DNA of 64,000 bases from Acuticoccus kalidii (GTDB taxonomy: Bacteria; Pseudomonadota; Alphaproteobacteria; Rhizobiales; Amorphaceae): assembly GCF_021556395.1 (NCBI RefSeq), contig NZ_JAKGCS010000006.1, positions 372,001 through 436,000 of the forward strand, given 5' to 3'. Position 1 is the first letter of the stretch, and each line of letters begins with the position of its first letter. Both the position numbers and the translations under genes were made by a program. Positions 33,093 to 41,834 of this stretch are shown one piece after another. The notes under the pieces were generated by a model, which searched no databases, was not told where the DNA came from, and was given only the letters and a program-made list of their open reading frames with translations.

Positions 33093-35936
33093 ATGGTTTA
33101 TGGCCCGCAGCACGATCTCGGAACGCCGCCGGGCGCCGGCCCGCACATCGCCCTCACCATCGACGGCGCGACCGTCCGCGTGCCGGCCGGCACCAGCGTG
33201 ATGCGCGCCGCCGCCCTTCTCGGCAACGATATCCCGAAGCTCTGCGCCACGGACAATATGAAGGCGTTCGGCTCCTGCCGCCTTTGCCTCGTCGAGATCG
33301 AGGGGACGCGCGGGACGCCGGCCGCATGCACCACTCCGGTGCGCGAGGGCATGGTGGTCAAGACCCAGTCCGACCGGCTCGCGCGGCTGCGGCGCGGGGT
33401 GATGGAGCTCTATATCTCCGACCACCCGCTCGATTGCCTCACCTGCAGCGCCAACAATGACTGCGAGTTGCAGGACCAGGCGGCCGCGGTCGGCCTGCGC
33501 GATGTCCGCTTCGGCTATGACGGCGAGAATCATCTCGCGATGCCGCCCGACGGCTCGAACCCCTATTTCGACTTCGATCCGGCGAAGTGCATCGTCTGCT
33601 CGCGTTGCGTGCGCGCGTGCGACGAGGTGCAGGGTACCTTCGCCCTCACGATCGACGGGCGAGGGTTCGCCTCTATCGTATCCGCCGGGACGCCGGTCGA
33701 CGACTTCCTCTCCTCCGAATGCGTCTCATGCGGGGCGTGCGTCCAAGCCTGCCCCACGGCGACGCTCACCGAAAAGTCCGTCAGCGAAATCGGCCTGCCG
33801 CAACGAGCGGTGGTGACGACGTGCGCCTATTGCGGCGTCGGCTGCACGTTCCGCGCCGAAATGCGGGGCGAGCAGCTCGTGCGGATGGTACCGTGGAAGG
33901 AGGGTAAGGCCAATCACGGCCATAGCTGCGTGAAGGGGCGCTTCGCCTACGGCTACGCCAAGCACGCCGACCGGATCACGACGCCGATGATCCGCGGCTC
34001 GATCGACGAGCCGTGGCGGCCGGTCTCCTGGGTCGAGGCGCTGTCTTACGCCGCCTCCGAAATCCGCCGTGTGCAGGCGACCTACGGGATGCGCGCCGTG
34101 GGCGGCATCTCCTCCTCCCGCTGCACCAACGAGGAGACTTATCTCGTCCAGAAGCTCGTGCGCGCCGGGATGGGCAACAACAACATCGACACGTGCGCCC
34201 GCGTCTGCCATTCGCCGACCGGCTACGGGTTGAAGGCGACCTTCGGCACGAGCGCCGGCACGCAGGATTTCGACAGCGTCGCCGCCGCCGACATCATCAT
34301 GGTGATCGGCGCGAATCCGACCGACGGGCATCCGGTCTTCGCAAGCCGCATCAAGCAGCGTCTGCGGCAGGGGGCGAAGCTGATCGTCGTTGACCCGAGG
34401 CGGATCGATCTGGTGCGGACCCCGCACATCGAGGCGGCCTTTCATCTGCCCTTGCAGCCCGGCACCAACGTCGCGCTTCTGAGCGCGATGGCGCACACGA
34501 TCGTCACCGAAGGCCTCGTCGACGAGGCGTTCGTCCGTGAGCGGTGCGATTGGGACGAGTATCGCGAGTGGGCGGCCTTTGTCGCCCGGCCGGAGCATTC
34601 GCCGGAATTTCTGGAGGCGGTGACGCGCGTGCCGGCGGCCGATGTGCGCGGCGCGGCGCGGCTCTACGCGACCGGCGGCAACGGCGCGATCTATTATGGT
34701 CTCGGGGTGACGGAGCATTCGCAAGGCTCCTCGACGGTGATGGCGATCGCGAACCTTGCGATGGCGACCGGCAATCTCGGCCGGCCCGGCGTCGGCGTGA
34801 ATCCGTTGCGCGGGCAGAACAACGTCCAAGGCTCGTGCGATATGGGATCGTTCCCGCACGAATTGCCCGGCTACCGGCACATTTCCGACCCCGAGACGCG
34901 TGCCGCCTTCGCCGCCGATTGGGGCGTCGCCCTCGACCCGGAGCCGGGGCTTCGCATTCCCAACATGATCGACGCGGCGGTCGATGGGGCCTTCAAGGCG
35001 ATCTACATTCAGGGCGAGGACATCCTCCAGTCCGATCCCAACACGCGCCATGTCGCGGAGGGGCTCGAGGCGATGGAGTGTGTCATCGTCCACGATCTTT
35101 TCTTGAACGAGACGGCGAATTTCGCGCACGTTTTTCTGCCGGGTTCCACCTTCCTCGAAAAGAACGGCACGTTCACCAATGCCGAGCGCCGCATCCAGCC
35201 GGTGCGCAAGGTGATGGAGCCGCCGGCGGGGCTCGAAGATTGGGAGGTGACGCAAAAGCTCGCCCAGACGCTGGGGCTCGATTGGAACTACACCCACCCC
35301 TCCGAAATCATGGACGAGATCGCCCGCCTCACCCCGACCTTTCGCGGCGTGAGCTTTGCCAAGCTCGATGCGGCCGGTTCCCTGCAATGGCCGGTGAACG
35401 AGGCCGCCCCGGAGGGCACGCCGGTGATGCATGTCGGGGCGTTCACGCGGGGCAAGGGCAAGTTCGTCGTCACGGACTATGTGCCGACCGATGAGAAAAC
35501 CGGGCCGCGCTACCCGTTGCTCCTCACGACCGGGCGGATTCTCAGCCAATATAATGTCGGCGCGCAGACGCGGCGGACGGCGAACACGATCTGGCACCAG
35601 GGCGACGTGCTCGAGATCCATCCGAGCGATGCGGACAATCGCGGGGTGAAGTCCGGCGATTGGGTGCGCCTTGCGAGCCGTTCGGGGGAGACGACGCTGC
35701 GCGCCCTCGTCACCGATCGCGTCGCGCCGGGGATCGTTTACACGACCTTCCATCATCCGCAGACGCAGGCGAACGTGGTCACCACCGAGTTTTCGGACTG
35801 GGCGACGAACTGCCCCGAATATAAAGTGACGGCGGTTGAGGTGACGGCGTCCAACGGGCCGACCGATTGGCAGTCGGCCTATCGGGAATTCAGCGACCGC
35901 GCCCGCCGCGTCGAGGACGTGGAGCCTGCCGAGTGA
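33093..35936 (+). CDS. fdsA: Formate dehydrogenase alpha subunit (Mo-bisPGD catalytic subunit)
   Basis: A 947-residue cytoplasmic formate dehydrogenase subunit that oxidises formate to CO2. In order: an N-terminal [2Fe-2S] domain (FGSCRLCLVEIEG), a NuoG-type His-Cys cluster (DHPLDCLTCSANNDCELQ), two ferredoxin-type [4Fe-4S] motifs (CIVCSRCVRACDE and CVSCGACVQACPTA), then the molybdopterin domain opening with CAYCGVGCTF. The metal ligand is Cys in NNIDTCARVCHSPTGYG, where selenoenzymes have Sec. I chose the ATG at 33093 behind GGAGGGAGAGG; in-frame starts exist at 33063 and 33024. The stop overlaps fdsD. Confidence 0.94.
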   Translation: MVYGPQHDLGTPPGAGPHIALTIDGATVRVPAGTSVMRAAALLGNDIPKLCATDNMKAFGSCRLCLVEIEGTRGTPAACTTPVREGMVVKTQSDRLARLRRGVMELYISDHPLDCLTCSANNDCELQDQAAAVGLRDVRFGYDGENHLAMPPDGSNPYFDFDPAKCIVCSRCVRACDEVQGTFALTIDGRGFASIVSAGTPVDDFLSSECVSCGACVQACPTATLTEKSVSEIGLPQRAVVTTCAYCGVGCTFRAEMRGEQLVRMVPWKEGKANHGHSCVKGRFAYGYAKHADRITTPMIRGSIDEPWRPVSWVEALSYAASEIRRVQATYGMRAVGGISSSRCTNEETYLVQKLVRAGMGNNNIDTCARVCHSPTGYGLKATFGTSAGTQDFDSVAAADIIMVIGANPTDGHPVFASRIKQRLRQGAKLIVVDPRRIDLVRTPHIEAAFHLPLQPGTNVALLSAMAHTIVTEGLVDEAFVRERCDWDEYREWAAFVARPEHSPEFLEAVTRVPAADVRGAARLYATGGNGAIYYGLGVTEHSQGSSTVMAIANLAMATGNLGRPGVGVNPLRGQNNVQGSCDMGSFPHELPGYRHISDPETRAAFAADWGVALDPEPGLRIPNMIDAAVDGAFKAIYIQGEDILQSDPNTRHVAEGLEAMECVIVHDLFLNETANFAHVFLPGSTFLEKNGTFTNAERRIQPVRKVMEPPAGLEDWEVTQKLAQTLGLDWNYTHPSEIMDEIARLTPTFRGVSFAKLDAAGSLQWPVNEAAPEGTPVMHVGAFTRGKGKFVVTDYVPTDEKTGPRYPLLLTTGRILSQYNVGAQTRRTANTIWHQGDVLEIHPSDADNRGVKSGDWVRLASRSGETTLRALVTDRVAPGIVYTTFHHPQTQANVVTTEFSDWATNCPEYKVTAVEVTASNGPTDWQSAYREFSDRARRVEDVEPAE

Positions 35937-36166
35937 TCACGGCCGAGAAGACGGTGCACATGGCGAACCAGATCGCGCGAAGCATCGCCGCCGGCTCTGA
36001 GGACGAGGCGGCCCGCGCCACGGCGGACCATATTGCGAAATTCTGGGATCCTCGGATGCGCCAAATCATTCTCGATCATGTGGCCGAAGGGGGCGAGGAC
36101 ATGCTTCCCGCGGCCCGCCGCGCGGTGGAGATCCTGCGCGATCAGGGACCGCCCCGGCCCGCATGA
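35933..36166 (+). CDS. fdsD: Formate dehydrogenase delta subunit
   Basis: A 77-residue FdsD-type protein. KTVHMANQIARSIAAG, ADHIAKFWDPRMRQIILDHV and LPAARRAVEIL are the family's three helices. It binds the FdsGBA complex and helps assembly or stability. The GTG start overlaps the fdsA stop (GTGA, 35933-35936), and its stop overlaps the fdhD start, so translation is coupled on both sides. In the Rhodobacter capsulatus operon fdsC comes before fdsD; here the order is reversed. Confidence 0.88.
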   Translation: MITAEKTVHMANQIARSIAAGSEDEAARATADHIAKFWDPRMRQIILDHVAEGGEDMLPAARRAVEILRDQGPPRPA

Positions 36167-36945
36167 TGGCGAAGGATCATCGCGAGGATACGTTCGAGGA
36201 GATCTTCTCCGACGGCCGCGCCCCGGCCGCGCGCACCCGTGGCGTGCCGCTCGAAACCCCCGTCGCTCTGGAGTTCAACGGCATCAGCTATGCGGTGATG
36301 ATGGCGAGCCCGTCGGCGCTCGAGGATTTCGTCACCGGCTTCGCGATCGCCGAGCGCCTACTGCCGCCGAAGGGCACGTTCGACGATATCGCGATCCACG
36401 AGAACGAATTCGGGATCATCGCCCGCGCGAACCTGCCGGCGGAGGCGGCCGCGCCGGTCTTCGAGCGGGCGCGCCGGCGTGTCGCCGAATCGAGTTGCGG
36501 CCTTTGCGGGATCGAGAATCTCGAGATCGTGAACCGCGCTTTGCCGCCGATCCCGTCTCCGTTGTCGCTCAGCCGCAGCGTGATCTTCGCGGCGCGCGCG
36601 GCGCTCTCCGACCACCAGACGCTCGGCCGGGCGACCGGCGCCGTCCACGCCGCCGCGCTCTGCCGGCCGGACGGAACGATCGCGCTCGTTCGCGAGGATG
36701 TCGGCCGCCACAATGCGTTCGACAAGGCGATCGGCGCGCGGGCTCGGTGCGGTCTCGAAGGGCCGCTCTTCGCGCTGTTGTCGGCGCGATGTAGCTACGA
36801 ACTGGTGGAGAAGGCCGTGACGGCCGAGATCGGCGCATTGGTCACGATCTCGGCGCCGACGACGCTCGCCCTCGATAGGGCGAAAGCGGCGAAGTTGCCG
36901 CTTTATGTCCTCGCCCGAGCCGATTCGGTGCTGCGCGTCGTCTAG
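36163..36945 (+). CDS. fdhD: Formate dehydrogenase accessory sulfurtransferase FdhD/FdsC
   Basis: A 260-residue FdhD-family protein. It carries sulfur from IscS-type desulfurases to the molybdenum cofactor, which is essential for formate dehydrogenase activity. The Cys motif is SSCGLCGIENLE (C112, C115). Other family blocks are GVPLETPVALEFNG, DFVTGFAIAERL, ALVREDVGRHNAFDKAIG and SARCSYELVEKA. The ATG overlaps the fdsD stop (ATGA). Equivalent to FdsC of the fds system. Confidence 0.93.
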   Translation: MMAKDHREDTFEEIFSDGRAPAARTRGVPLETPVALEFNGISYAVMMASPSALEDFVTGFAIAERLLPPKGTFDDIAIHENEFGIIARANLPAEAAAPVFERARRRVAESSCGLCGIENLEIVNRALPPIPSPLSLSRSVIFAARAALSDHQTLGRATGAVHAAALCRPDGTIALVREDVGRHNAFDKAIGARARCGLEGPLFALLSARCSYELVEKAVTAEIGALVTISAPTTLALDRAKAAKLPLYVLARADSVLRVV

Positions 36946-36954
36946 CGTGCCGGC

Positions 36955-36992
36955 AGAGCGGCGATGGCGGCCGGCCTGCCGGTGGCCGCTCT
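36955..36992. terminator. Hairpin between convergent fdhD and MaoC-like genes
   Basis: AGAGCGGC (36955-36962) and GCCGCTCT (36985-36992) pair perfectly, with further GC-rich pairing inside. It spans the short gap between two convergent genes and reaches into the stop of the minus-strand gene. No T-run. Confidence 0.45.
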
Positions 36993-37830
36993 AGCGCTCC
37001 GCCGTCGCGCGGTGCGTCTCGATCCCATCGGGCGAGAGGACGCGGGCGATGAGCGTACCGTCCTCGGCCTCGAAGGCCTCGACGGTCATCGTGCCGCCGG
37101 CGATGAGGGGCGACAGGCCGCGATAGGCGAAGCGGCGCGGCGGGCGGCCGAGCCGCTCGGCGACGAGGTTCAACATCATCGTCGCCTGCAACGGCCCATG
37201 GACGACGAGGCCGCGATAGCCCTCCACCTCGCTCGCATAGGCCGCGTCGTAGTGAATCCGGTGGCCGTTGAAGGTGAGGGCGGAGTACCGGAAAAGCAGC
37301 GTCGGCGTCGTCTCGATCGACAGGCGTGACGCGCCGTCCGGGGCGGGCGCGGCCGGCGTGGGGGCGCGCGGCGGCGGGGCGCTCGGATCGGGATCGTCGC
37401 GATAGACGATGTCCTGGCGCTCGGTCAGGACCAATGCGCCGCCGGCTTCGTAGCGGTGGGCGAGCGTCACGAAGGCGAGGCGGCCGCTGCGGCCGGATTT
37501 GAACGAAATATCGTCGATCGTCGACGTCTTGATAACGGTATCGCCGAGCGCGAGCCGGCCGCCCTCGAAGATGAGTTCGCCGCCCGCCCACATCCGCCGC
37601 TGATAGCCGAGATCGGGCAGCACGATGCCGAGGCGCGGATGCCCGTCACGGCCGAGATTGGCGGCCGGCAGCGCATCGGGCGCGAGACACCAGAGGAGCC
37701 CCAGCGGCACCTCGACCCCGCCGGCGAGGTGGGGGGCGAGTGTCGCGACGAATTGGTCGACCAGGCGGTGGGTGACGATGTCCTCCCGCCGCGAGGTCCG
37801 GCCGATCCACAGAGCGGTCTTGTCCTCCAT
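36991..37830 (-). CDS. Double hot-dog hydratase, mesaconyl-C4/itaconyl-CoA hydratase-like (MaoC/FAS1-like)
   Basis: A 279-residue protein with an N-terminal FAS1-like dehydratase part (GLLWCLAPDALPAANLGRDGHPRLG, RRMWAGGELIF) and a C-terminal MaoC-type half (FRYSALTFNGHRIHYDAAYA, GLVVHGPLQATMMLNL). This layout is that of mesaconyl-C4-CoA and itaconyl-CoA hydratases. The conserved HYD and HGPL motifs are present. It follows an MmgE/PrpD gene after 8 bp. A C4/C5 dicarboxylate route is possible, but no CoA-transferase or lyase is adjacent. Confidence 0.8.
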   Translation of the reverse strand: MEDKTALWIGRTSRREDIVTHRLVDQFVATLAPHLAGGVEVPLGLLWCLAPDALPAANLGRDGHPRLGIVLPDLGYQRRMWAGGELIFEGGRLALGDTVIKTSTIDDISFKSGRSGRLAFVTLAHRYEAGGALVLTERQDIVYRDDPDPSAPPPRAPTPAAPAPDGASRLSIETTPTLLFRYSALTFNGHRIHYDAAYASEVEGYRGLVVHGPLQATMMLNLVAERLGRPPRRFAYRGLSPLIAGGTMTVEAFEAEDGTLIARVLSPDGIETHRATAER

Positions 37831-37838
37831 CGGGCGAC

Positions 37839-39167
37839 TCAGGCGTTCAGGAGGTGGCCGATATCCTGCGCGGAGCGGACATCGATGCTGTCGACCGAGC
37901 TCCAGATGGCCTCCGCGGCCGCCTTGCCGAGCAGCGTTTCGGCCTTGGTGCGAAGGCCGTTTTCGAGAATGTCGACCGGGAGGCGATCGGCGAGATCGTG
38001 GGCGATCGCGATCGTCTCGCCGCCGCCGAGAACGATCTGCCCGGTGGTCGCGGTGTCGGAGATGCTCGGATCGCCGGTGACGAACACGTGGTGGGCGATC
38101 GCCGTGACCGCCGGATCGACGCAGACCGCTTCGGTATAGGCGTCGTCCGCGGCGGTGGAGATGTCGTTCACCACCATGCCGGCGAGGACGCAGTAGCTGA
38201 ATTTTGCTTCGAGGCCGGTGCGCGGGGCTTTGATGTCGCACACATCGAGCCAGCGGGGATTGACGTTGATGTCGATCCGCTCGATCGCCGCCGGGTCGAT
38301 CGGGCGTGCACGCCGGGCGGTCTGCAAGGCCTCGATCATCGCGTGCGTGCCATGGCAGCAGGCGTGCAGCTTGTACTTCACATCCTCGAAGATGAAGCGC
38401 TCGGGCGGCATCGCCTCCCAGGCGGACAGGTCCGGCGCCTCGTCGGAGTGGGTGGCGAAGAAGCCCTGCGGCCCGCCGAACCCGTCATCGGCCGAGACGA
38501 GGCCGCGTCGTGCGAGAAGCGCCGCCTCGACGCCGTTGGAGGCGGCGATGCCGGCATTGAACGGCTTGCCCATGGTGCCGAACTGCGACTTGAGGCCGGA
38601 GGCGCGCGTCGCAACGAGGCTCAGCGCGTTGCGCATCTCCTCCTTCGAGAGGCCGAGCAGGCGGCCGGCCGCGACGGTCGCGCCGAATGCACCGGAGGTC
38701 GCGGTCTGGTGGAAGCCGCGCAGATAGTGTTTGCGGCCGAGCACCATGCCGACCCGGCACGCCGTTTCCGCGCCGAGGAGAAACGCGTCGACGATATCGC
38801 TCGCCGGCGCGCCGACGGCCTCGCCCACCGCCAGCGCGGCGGGGTAGATCCCGACCGAGGGATGGCCGACATGGGCGAAATGCGTGTCGTCATAGTCGAG
38901 CGCGTGGGAAATCGTACCGTTCGCGAGCGCGGCGGCACGCGGCGGAACGCGCACGCTGCCCCCGAACACCGCGGCGATCGGCTTGCCGGCTTCCTCCGTC
39001 ACCATGTCGCGCACGATGCGGCTCGCCGGCTCGTCCGTCCCGGTGCGACCGGCGACGATCCAATCGAACAGGGAGAACCGGGCCATCTGGCGCGCTGAAT
39101 CGGAAATCGCGCCGGCGGGGAGGGCGGCGAGTGACACGATGTTGTGCATCGTCGTGTCGGTGTTCAT
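37839..39167 (-). CDS. MmgE/PrpD-family protein
   Basis: A 442-residue protein of the 2-methylcitrate dehydratase / cis-aconitate decarboxylase family. Family blocks: ANGTISHALDYDDTHFAHVGHPS, LGAETACRVG, RGFHQTATSGAFGATVAAGRLLGL, FKYKLHACCHGTHAMIEA-like FEDVKYKLHACCHGTHAM. Members with the PrpD role usually sit beside prpC and prpB, which are absent here. Together with the hydratase downstream it may act on itaconate- or mesaconate-like acids; this is inference. GAGGAG precedes the ATG at 39167; a TTG at 39173 is in frame. Confidence 0.83.
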   Translation of the reverse strand: MNTDTTMHNIVSLAALPAGAISDSARQMARFSLFDWIVAGRTGTDEPASRIVRDMVTEEAGKPIAAVFGGSVRVPPRAAALANGTISHALDYDDTHFAHVGHPSVGIYPAALAVGEAVGAPASDIVDAFLLGAETACRVGMVLGRKHYLRGFHQTATSGAFGATVAAGRLLGLSKEEMRNALSLVATRASGLKSQFGTMGKPFNAGIAASNGVEAALLARRGLVSADDGFGGPQGFFATHSDEAPDLSAWEAMPPERFIFEDVKYKLHACCHGTHAMIEALQTARRARPIDPAAIERIDINVNPRWLDVCDIKAPRTGLEAKFSYCVLAGMVVNDISTAADDAYTEAVCVDPAVTAIAHHVFVTGDPSISDTATTGQIVLGGGETIAIAHDLADRLPVDILENGLRTKAETLLGKAAAEAIWSSVDSIDVRSAQDIGHLLNA

Positions 39168-39389
39168 GGACAAACTCCTCGTGCGGGCGCAGCGCGCGCG
39201 ATACGCGCCGAACCTCGATCCACGTTATCGAGCTTCGCCGGCGGCTTGTGAAGATGCATGGATCCGCGCGCCGACGCGCCGTGCCGTTTGCCTCGCCCGC
39301 CCGCGTCGATTACCGATTAGGAAAAGTGCGACCAGAGTCGCCGGTGCCGAAGCGCCGCTATTCGAGCGGACCGGACGATAGGAGGATTG

Positions 39390-39683
39390 ATGCCCAAAGT
39401 CGCCATCTTGCCGATCTTCGAGTTGCGGCCCGGCTGCCGTCCCGACTTCGTGGCGCGGGTGAAGCGCCAGCGCGACGACACGTTGCGCGAGGAACCCGGC
39501 TGCCTCCGCTTCGACGTTCTGGAACCCGATATCGCGAGCGACCGCGTGGTTCTTTACGAAGTGTACGAGACCCAGGACGACCTCGATCGGCACCGCGAGA
39601 CCGCTCATTACGCCTCATTCCGCGAAGACACCGACCCCTTGGTTCAGTCGGTGGACCGCAGCGTCTTCACCGTCCTCGATTGA
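39390..39683 (+). CDS. Antibiotic-biosynthesis monooxygenase (ABM) domain protein, YgiN-like
   Basis: A 97-residue single-domain ferredoxin-like protein. VAILPIFELRPGCRPDFVARVKRQRDDTLREEPGCLRFDVLE and LYEVYETQDDLDRHRETAHYASF are the usual YgiN/ABM pattern. Relatives act on quinones or handle reactive small molecules such as autoinducer-2 products. AGGAGG is ideally placed before the ATG. It is 82 bp before an iron alcohol dehydrogenase gene, probably in one operon. Confidence 0.85.
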   Translation: MPKVAILPIFELRPGCRPDFVARVKRQRDDTLREEPGCLRFDVLEPDIASDRVVLYEVYETQDDLDRHRETAHYASFREDTDPLVQSVDRSVFTVLD

Positions 39684-39765
39684 GGCGCGGACCGGCGGCG
39701 CCATCAAGGCGTCGCGCCCTTCCCAGCGCGGTCGGCGTCATCCGGCCCATCCGAAAGAAACTTCG

Positions 39766-40902
39766 ATGTCCGATCTCATCAATTATCTCACCAAGATCCG
39801 TTTCGGCGTTGGCGCCATCAGCGAACTGAAAGAGGAGCTTGCCGCGTTCGGCATCGAGCGTCCGTTGATCGTCACCGATGGCGGCCTCGTGGCGATCGGG
39901 TTGATCGCCGAAGTGTTCGAGAAGGCGGGGCTTGCCGCCGACACGCCGGTCTTCTCCGAGACCCCGGAGAACCCGACCGAGGAGGCGACGGAGCTCGCGC
40001 TCGAGCTTTTGAAGGGCGTCAACGCGGACGGGATCGTCGCGATCGGCGGCGGGTCGAGCATCGACCTTGCGAAGGGCGTCGCCCTGCTCGCGACCCATCC
40101 GGGCCCGCTCGAGACCTATGCCGCGATCCGCGGCGGTGTCGCCAAGGTGACGCCCGCCGTCCTGCCGCTGATCGCCGTGCCGACGACCGCGGGCACCGGC
40201 TCGGAGGTCGGCCGCGCGACGCTGATCACGCTGCGCAACCAGCGCAAGCTCGGCTTCCTGTCGCCCTATCTCATCCCGCGCGTCGCCCTTTGCGATCCGG
40301 CGCTGACGCTGAAACTTCCGCCGCGCCTCACCGCCGCGACCGGCGTCGACGCGCTGTCCCATTGCGTCGAGACGTATCTGAGCCCGAAATTCAACCCGCC
40401 GGCCGAGGGGATCGCGCTCGACGGGCTCGCGCGGGCTTGGGAGAATATCCGCGCCGCGGTGGCCGACGGGTCGAACATCGACGCGCGCACCGAGATGATG
40501 GCCGCCGCGGTCGAGGGCGCGCTCGCCTTCCAGAAGGGCCTCGGCGCGATCCACTCCACCTCCCACGCGCTCGGCGGACTGAAGCAATACCGCCTCCATC
40601 ACGGCACGCTGAACGCCGTGATGATGCCGCCCGTCCTGCGCTTCAACGCGCCGGTCTGCGAGGCGAAATACGCCAAGATGCGCAAGGTGATGGATCTCGC
40701 GCCGGAGACCGATCTCGCCGACACCTTCACCCAGTTGAACCGCGATCTCGGGCTGCCGACGAGCCTGTCGGAGCTCGGCGTCTCGCCGGACGTGATCGAC
40801 CAGGTGGCGCAGTGGTCGGAGGAAGATCACTCGACGCCGACCAATCCGCGCCCCGCCAAGAAGGCGGATTTCGTCGCGATCCTCGAAGACGCGATGGGTT
40901 GA
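39766..40902 (+). CDS. Iron-containing alcohol dehydrogenase
   Basis: A 378-residue group III alcohol dehydrogenase. NAD-binding GIVAIGGGSSIDLAKGVALL, the signature PLIAVPTTAGTGSEV, and metal ligands in GVDALSHCVETY, GAIHSTSHALGG and LHHGTLNAVMMP are present. Such enzymes reduce or oxidise small alcohols, lactaldehyde, 4-hydroxybutyrate or maleylacetate. It stands between the ABM gene and the convergent sugar locus. It could handle an aldehyde product of sugar cleavage, such as glycolaldehyde, but this is inference. Confidence 0.87.
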   Translation: MSDLINYLTKIRFGVGAISELKEELAAFGIERPLIVTDGGLVAIGLIAEVFEKAGLAADTPVFSETPENPTEEATELALELLKGVNADGIVAIGGGSSIDLAKGVALLATHPGPLETYAAIRGGVAKVTPAVLPLIAVPTTAGTGSEVGRATLITLRNQRKLGFLSPYLIPRVALCDPALTLKLPPRLTAATGVDALSHCVETYLSPKFNPPAEGIALDGLARAWENIRAAVADGSNIDARTEMMAAAVEGALAFQKGLGAIHSTSHALGGLKQYRLHHGTLNAVMMPPVLRFNAPVCEAKYAKMRKVMDLAPETDLADTFTQLNRDLGLPTSLSELGVSPDVIDQVAQWSEEDHSTPTNPRPAKKADFVAILEDAMG

Positions 40903-40912
40903 TGCGGGCGGT

Positions 40913-40933
40913 GGGGCCGGCCGTGCCGGCCCC
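40913..40933. terminator. Strong GC hairpin between convergent alcohol dehydrogenase and epimerase genes
   Basis: GGGGCCGGC (40913-40921) and GCCGGCCCC (40925-40933) form a perfect 9-bp stem with a CGT loop in the 48-bp gap between convergent stops. No T-run, but the position fits a shared terminator. Confidence 0.6.
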
Positions 40934-40950
40934 GCGTCACCCGGCCGGGA

Positions 40951-41808
40951 TCAGTCGATCAGGCCGTATTGTCGGGAAAGGTTGCGCAGGAAGGGCAAGC
41001 CCTCCTCCATCACCTGCTCCGCGCTGTCGGCGACCGGCCGCCACACCGAGAGGGCGGCGCCGATCTGCGGCGGCAGATTGATGAAGCTCTCCATCGCGAG
41101 GCCGCCTTTGAAGCCGACGGCGGCGAGCGCGGCGAACACCTCGTTCCAGCCGATCGTGCCCGCGCCGGGAACGCCGCGATCGGACTCGGACAGGTGGATA
41201 TATTTGAGGTGCGGCGCGCAGGCGATGATGCCGTTGCCGAGCCCCTTTTCCTCGATGTTCATGTGGTAGGTGTCGAGGTGGGCAAAGAGATTGTCCGCAC
41301 CCACCGTCTCGATCATCCGCGCGAGGTCGACGCCGCGATTGAGGATGTGATTTTCGTACCGGTTCACCGCCTCGATCCCGAGTTCGATCCCGCGTGAGCG
41401 GGCGTGCGCGGCGGCGGCCTCCAAGCAGCGGGCGACATTGTCCCATTCGGCGCGGGTGGGCGGGGCGCCGGTGCGCTCGCCGATCCCGCCATAGGTGACG
41501 CCGGCGAGGGCGGCGCAGCCCATGTCGGCCGTCACGTCGATCGCGTTTGTCAGGAAGGCGATGCCGGCCTCCGGGTCACGGCTCGGCCACGCGCCTTCCG
41601 GCAGGCCGAGCGAGCAGATCGCGGTGAGGCCGGCGCGCTCGAGGAGGGCGCGGGTGTGCGGCGCGTCGGCGGCGTCCGGGTCGAGGAGGGGGATCTCGAT
41701 GAAGTCGAGGCCGAAGCGGGTCGCCTCCGCGACGCTCTTCTCGGCCGCCTCACGGGTCCATTCGTGAGACCAGAGGCTCGTGTGGACGCCGAAACCCGTG
41801 ACTGTCAT
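40951..41808 (-). CDS. Ketose 3-epimerase, D-tagatose/D-psicose 3-epimerase family
   Basis: A 285-residue TIM-barrel epimerase. The four metal ligands of D-tagatose 3-epimerase can be placed at E146 (LGIEAVNRYENH), D179 (HLDTYHMNIEE), H205 (YIHLSESDRG) and E240 (AMESF), with R211 following. All four are spaced as in the characterised enzymes. It would interconvert ketoses at C3. It is the last gene of the minus-strand half of the sugar locus, after the HAD-IIA gene, and probably feeds the ketose to the kinase encoded at 50852. Confidence 0.88.
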   Translation of the reverse strand: MTVTGFGVHTSLWSHEWTREAAEKSVAEATRFGLDFIEIPLLDPDAADAPHTRALLERAGLTAICSLGLPEGAWPSRDPEAGIAFLTNAIDVTADMGCAALAGVTYGGIGERTGAPPTRAEWDNVARCLEAAAAHARSRGIELGIEAVNRYENHILNRGVDLARMIETVGADNLFAHLDTYHMNIEEKGLGNGIIACAPHLKYIHLSESDRGVPGAGTIGWNEVFAALAAVGFKGGLAMESFINLPPQIGAALSVWRPVADSAEQVMEEGLPFLRNLSRQYGLID

Positions 41809-41834
41809 GGCCGTTTCTCTCGTTCGTGTCGGTG

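Noticed and set aside
34170..34220. Possible selenocysteine codon in formate dehydrogenase
   Set aside because: The metal-ligand codon in CARVCHSP is an ordinary Cys codon, so no in-frame TGA or SECIS element is involved.
33726..35756. 676-codon open frame opposite fdsA
   Set aside because: A shadow of the fdsA reading frame; no protein motif and wrong composition.
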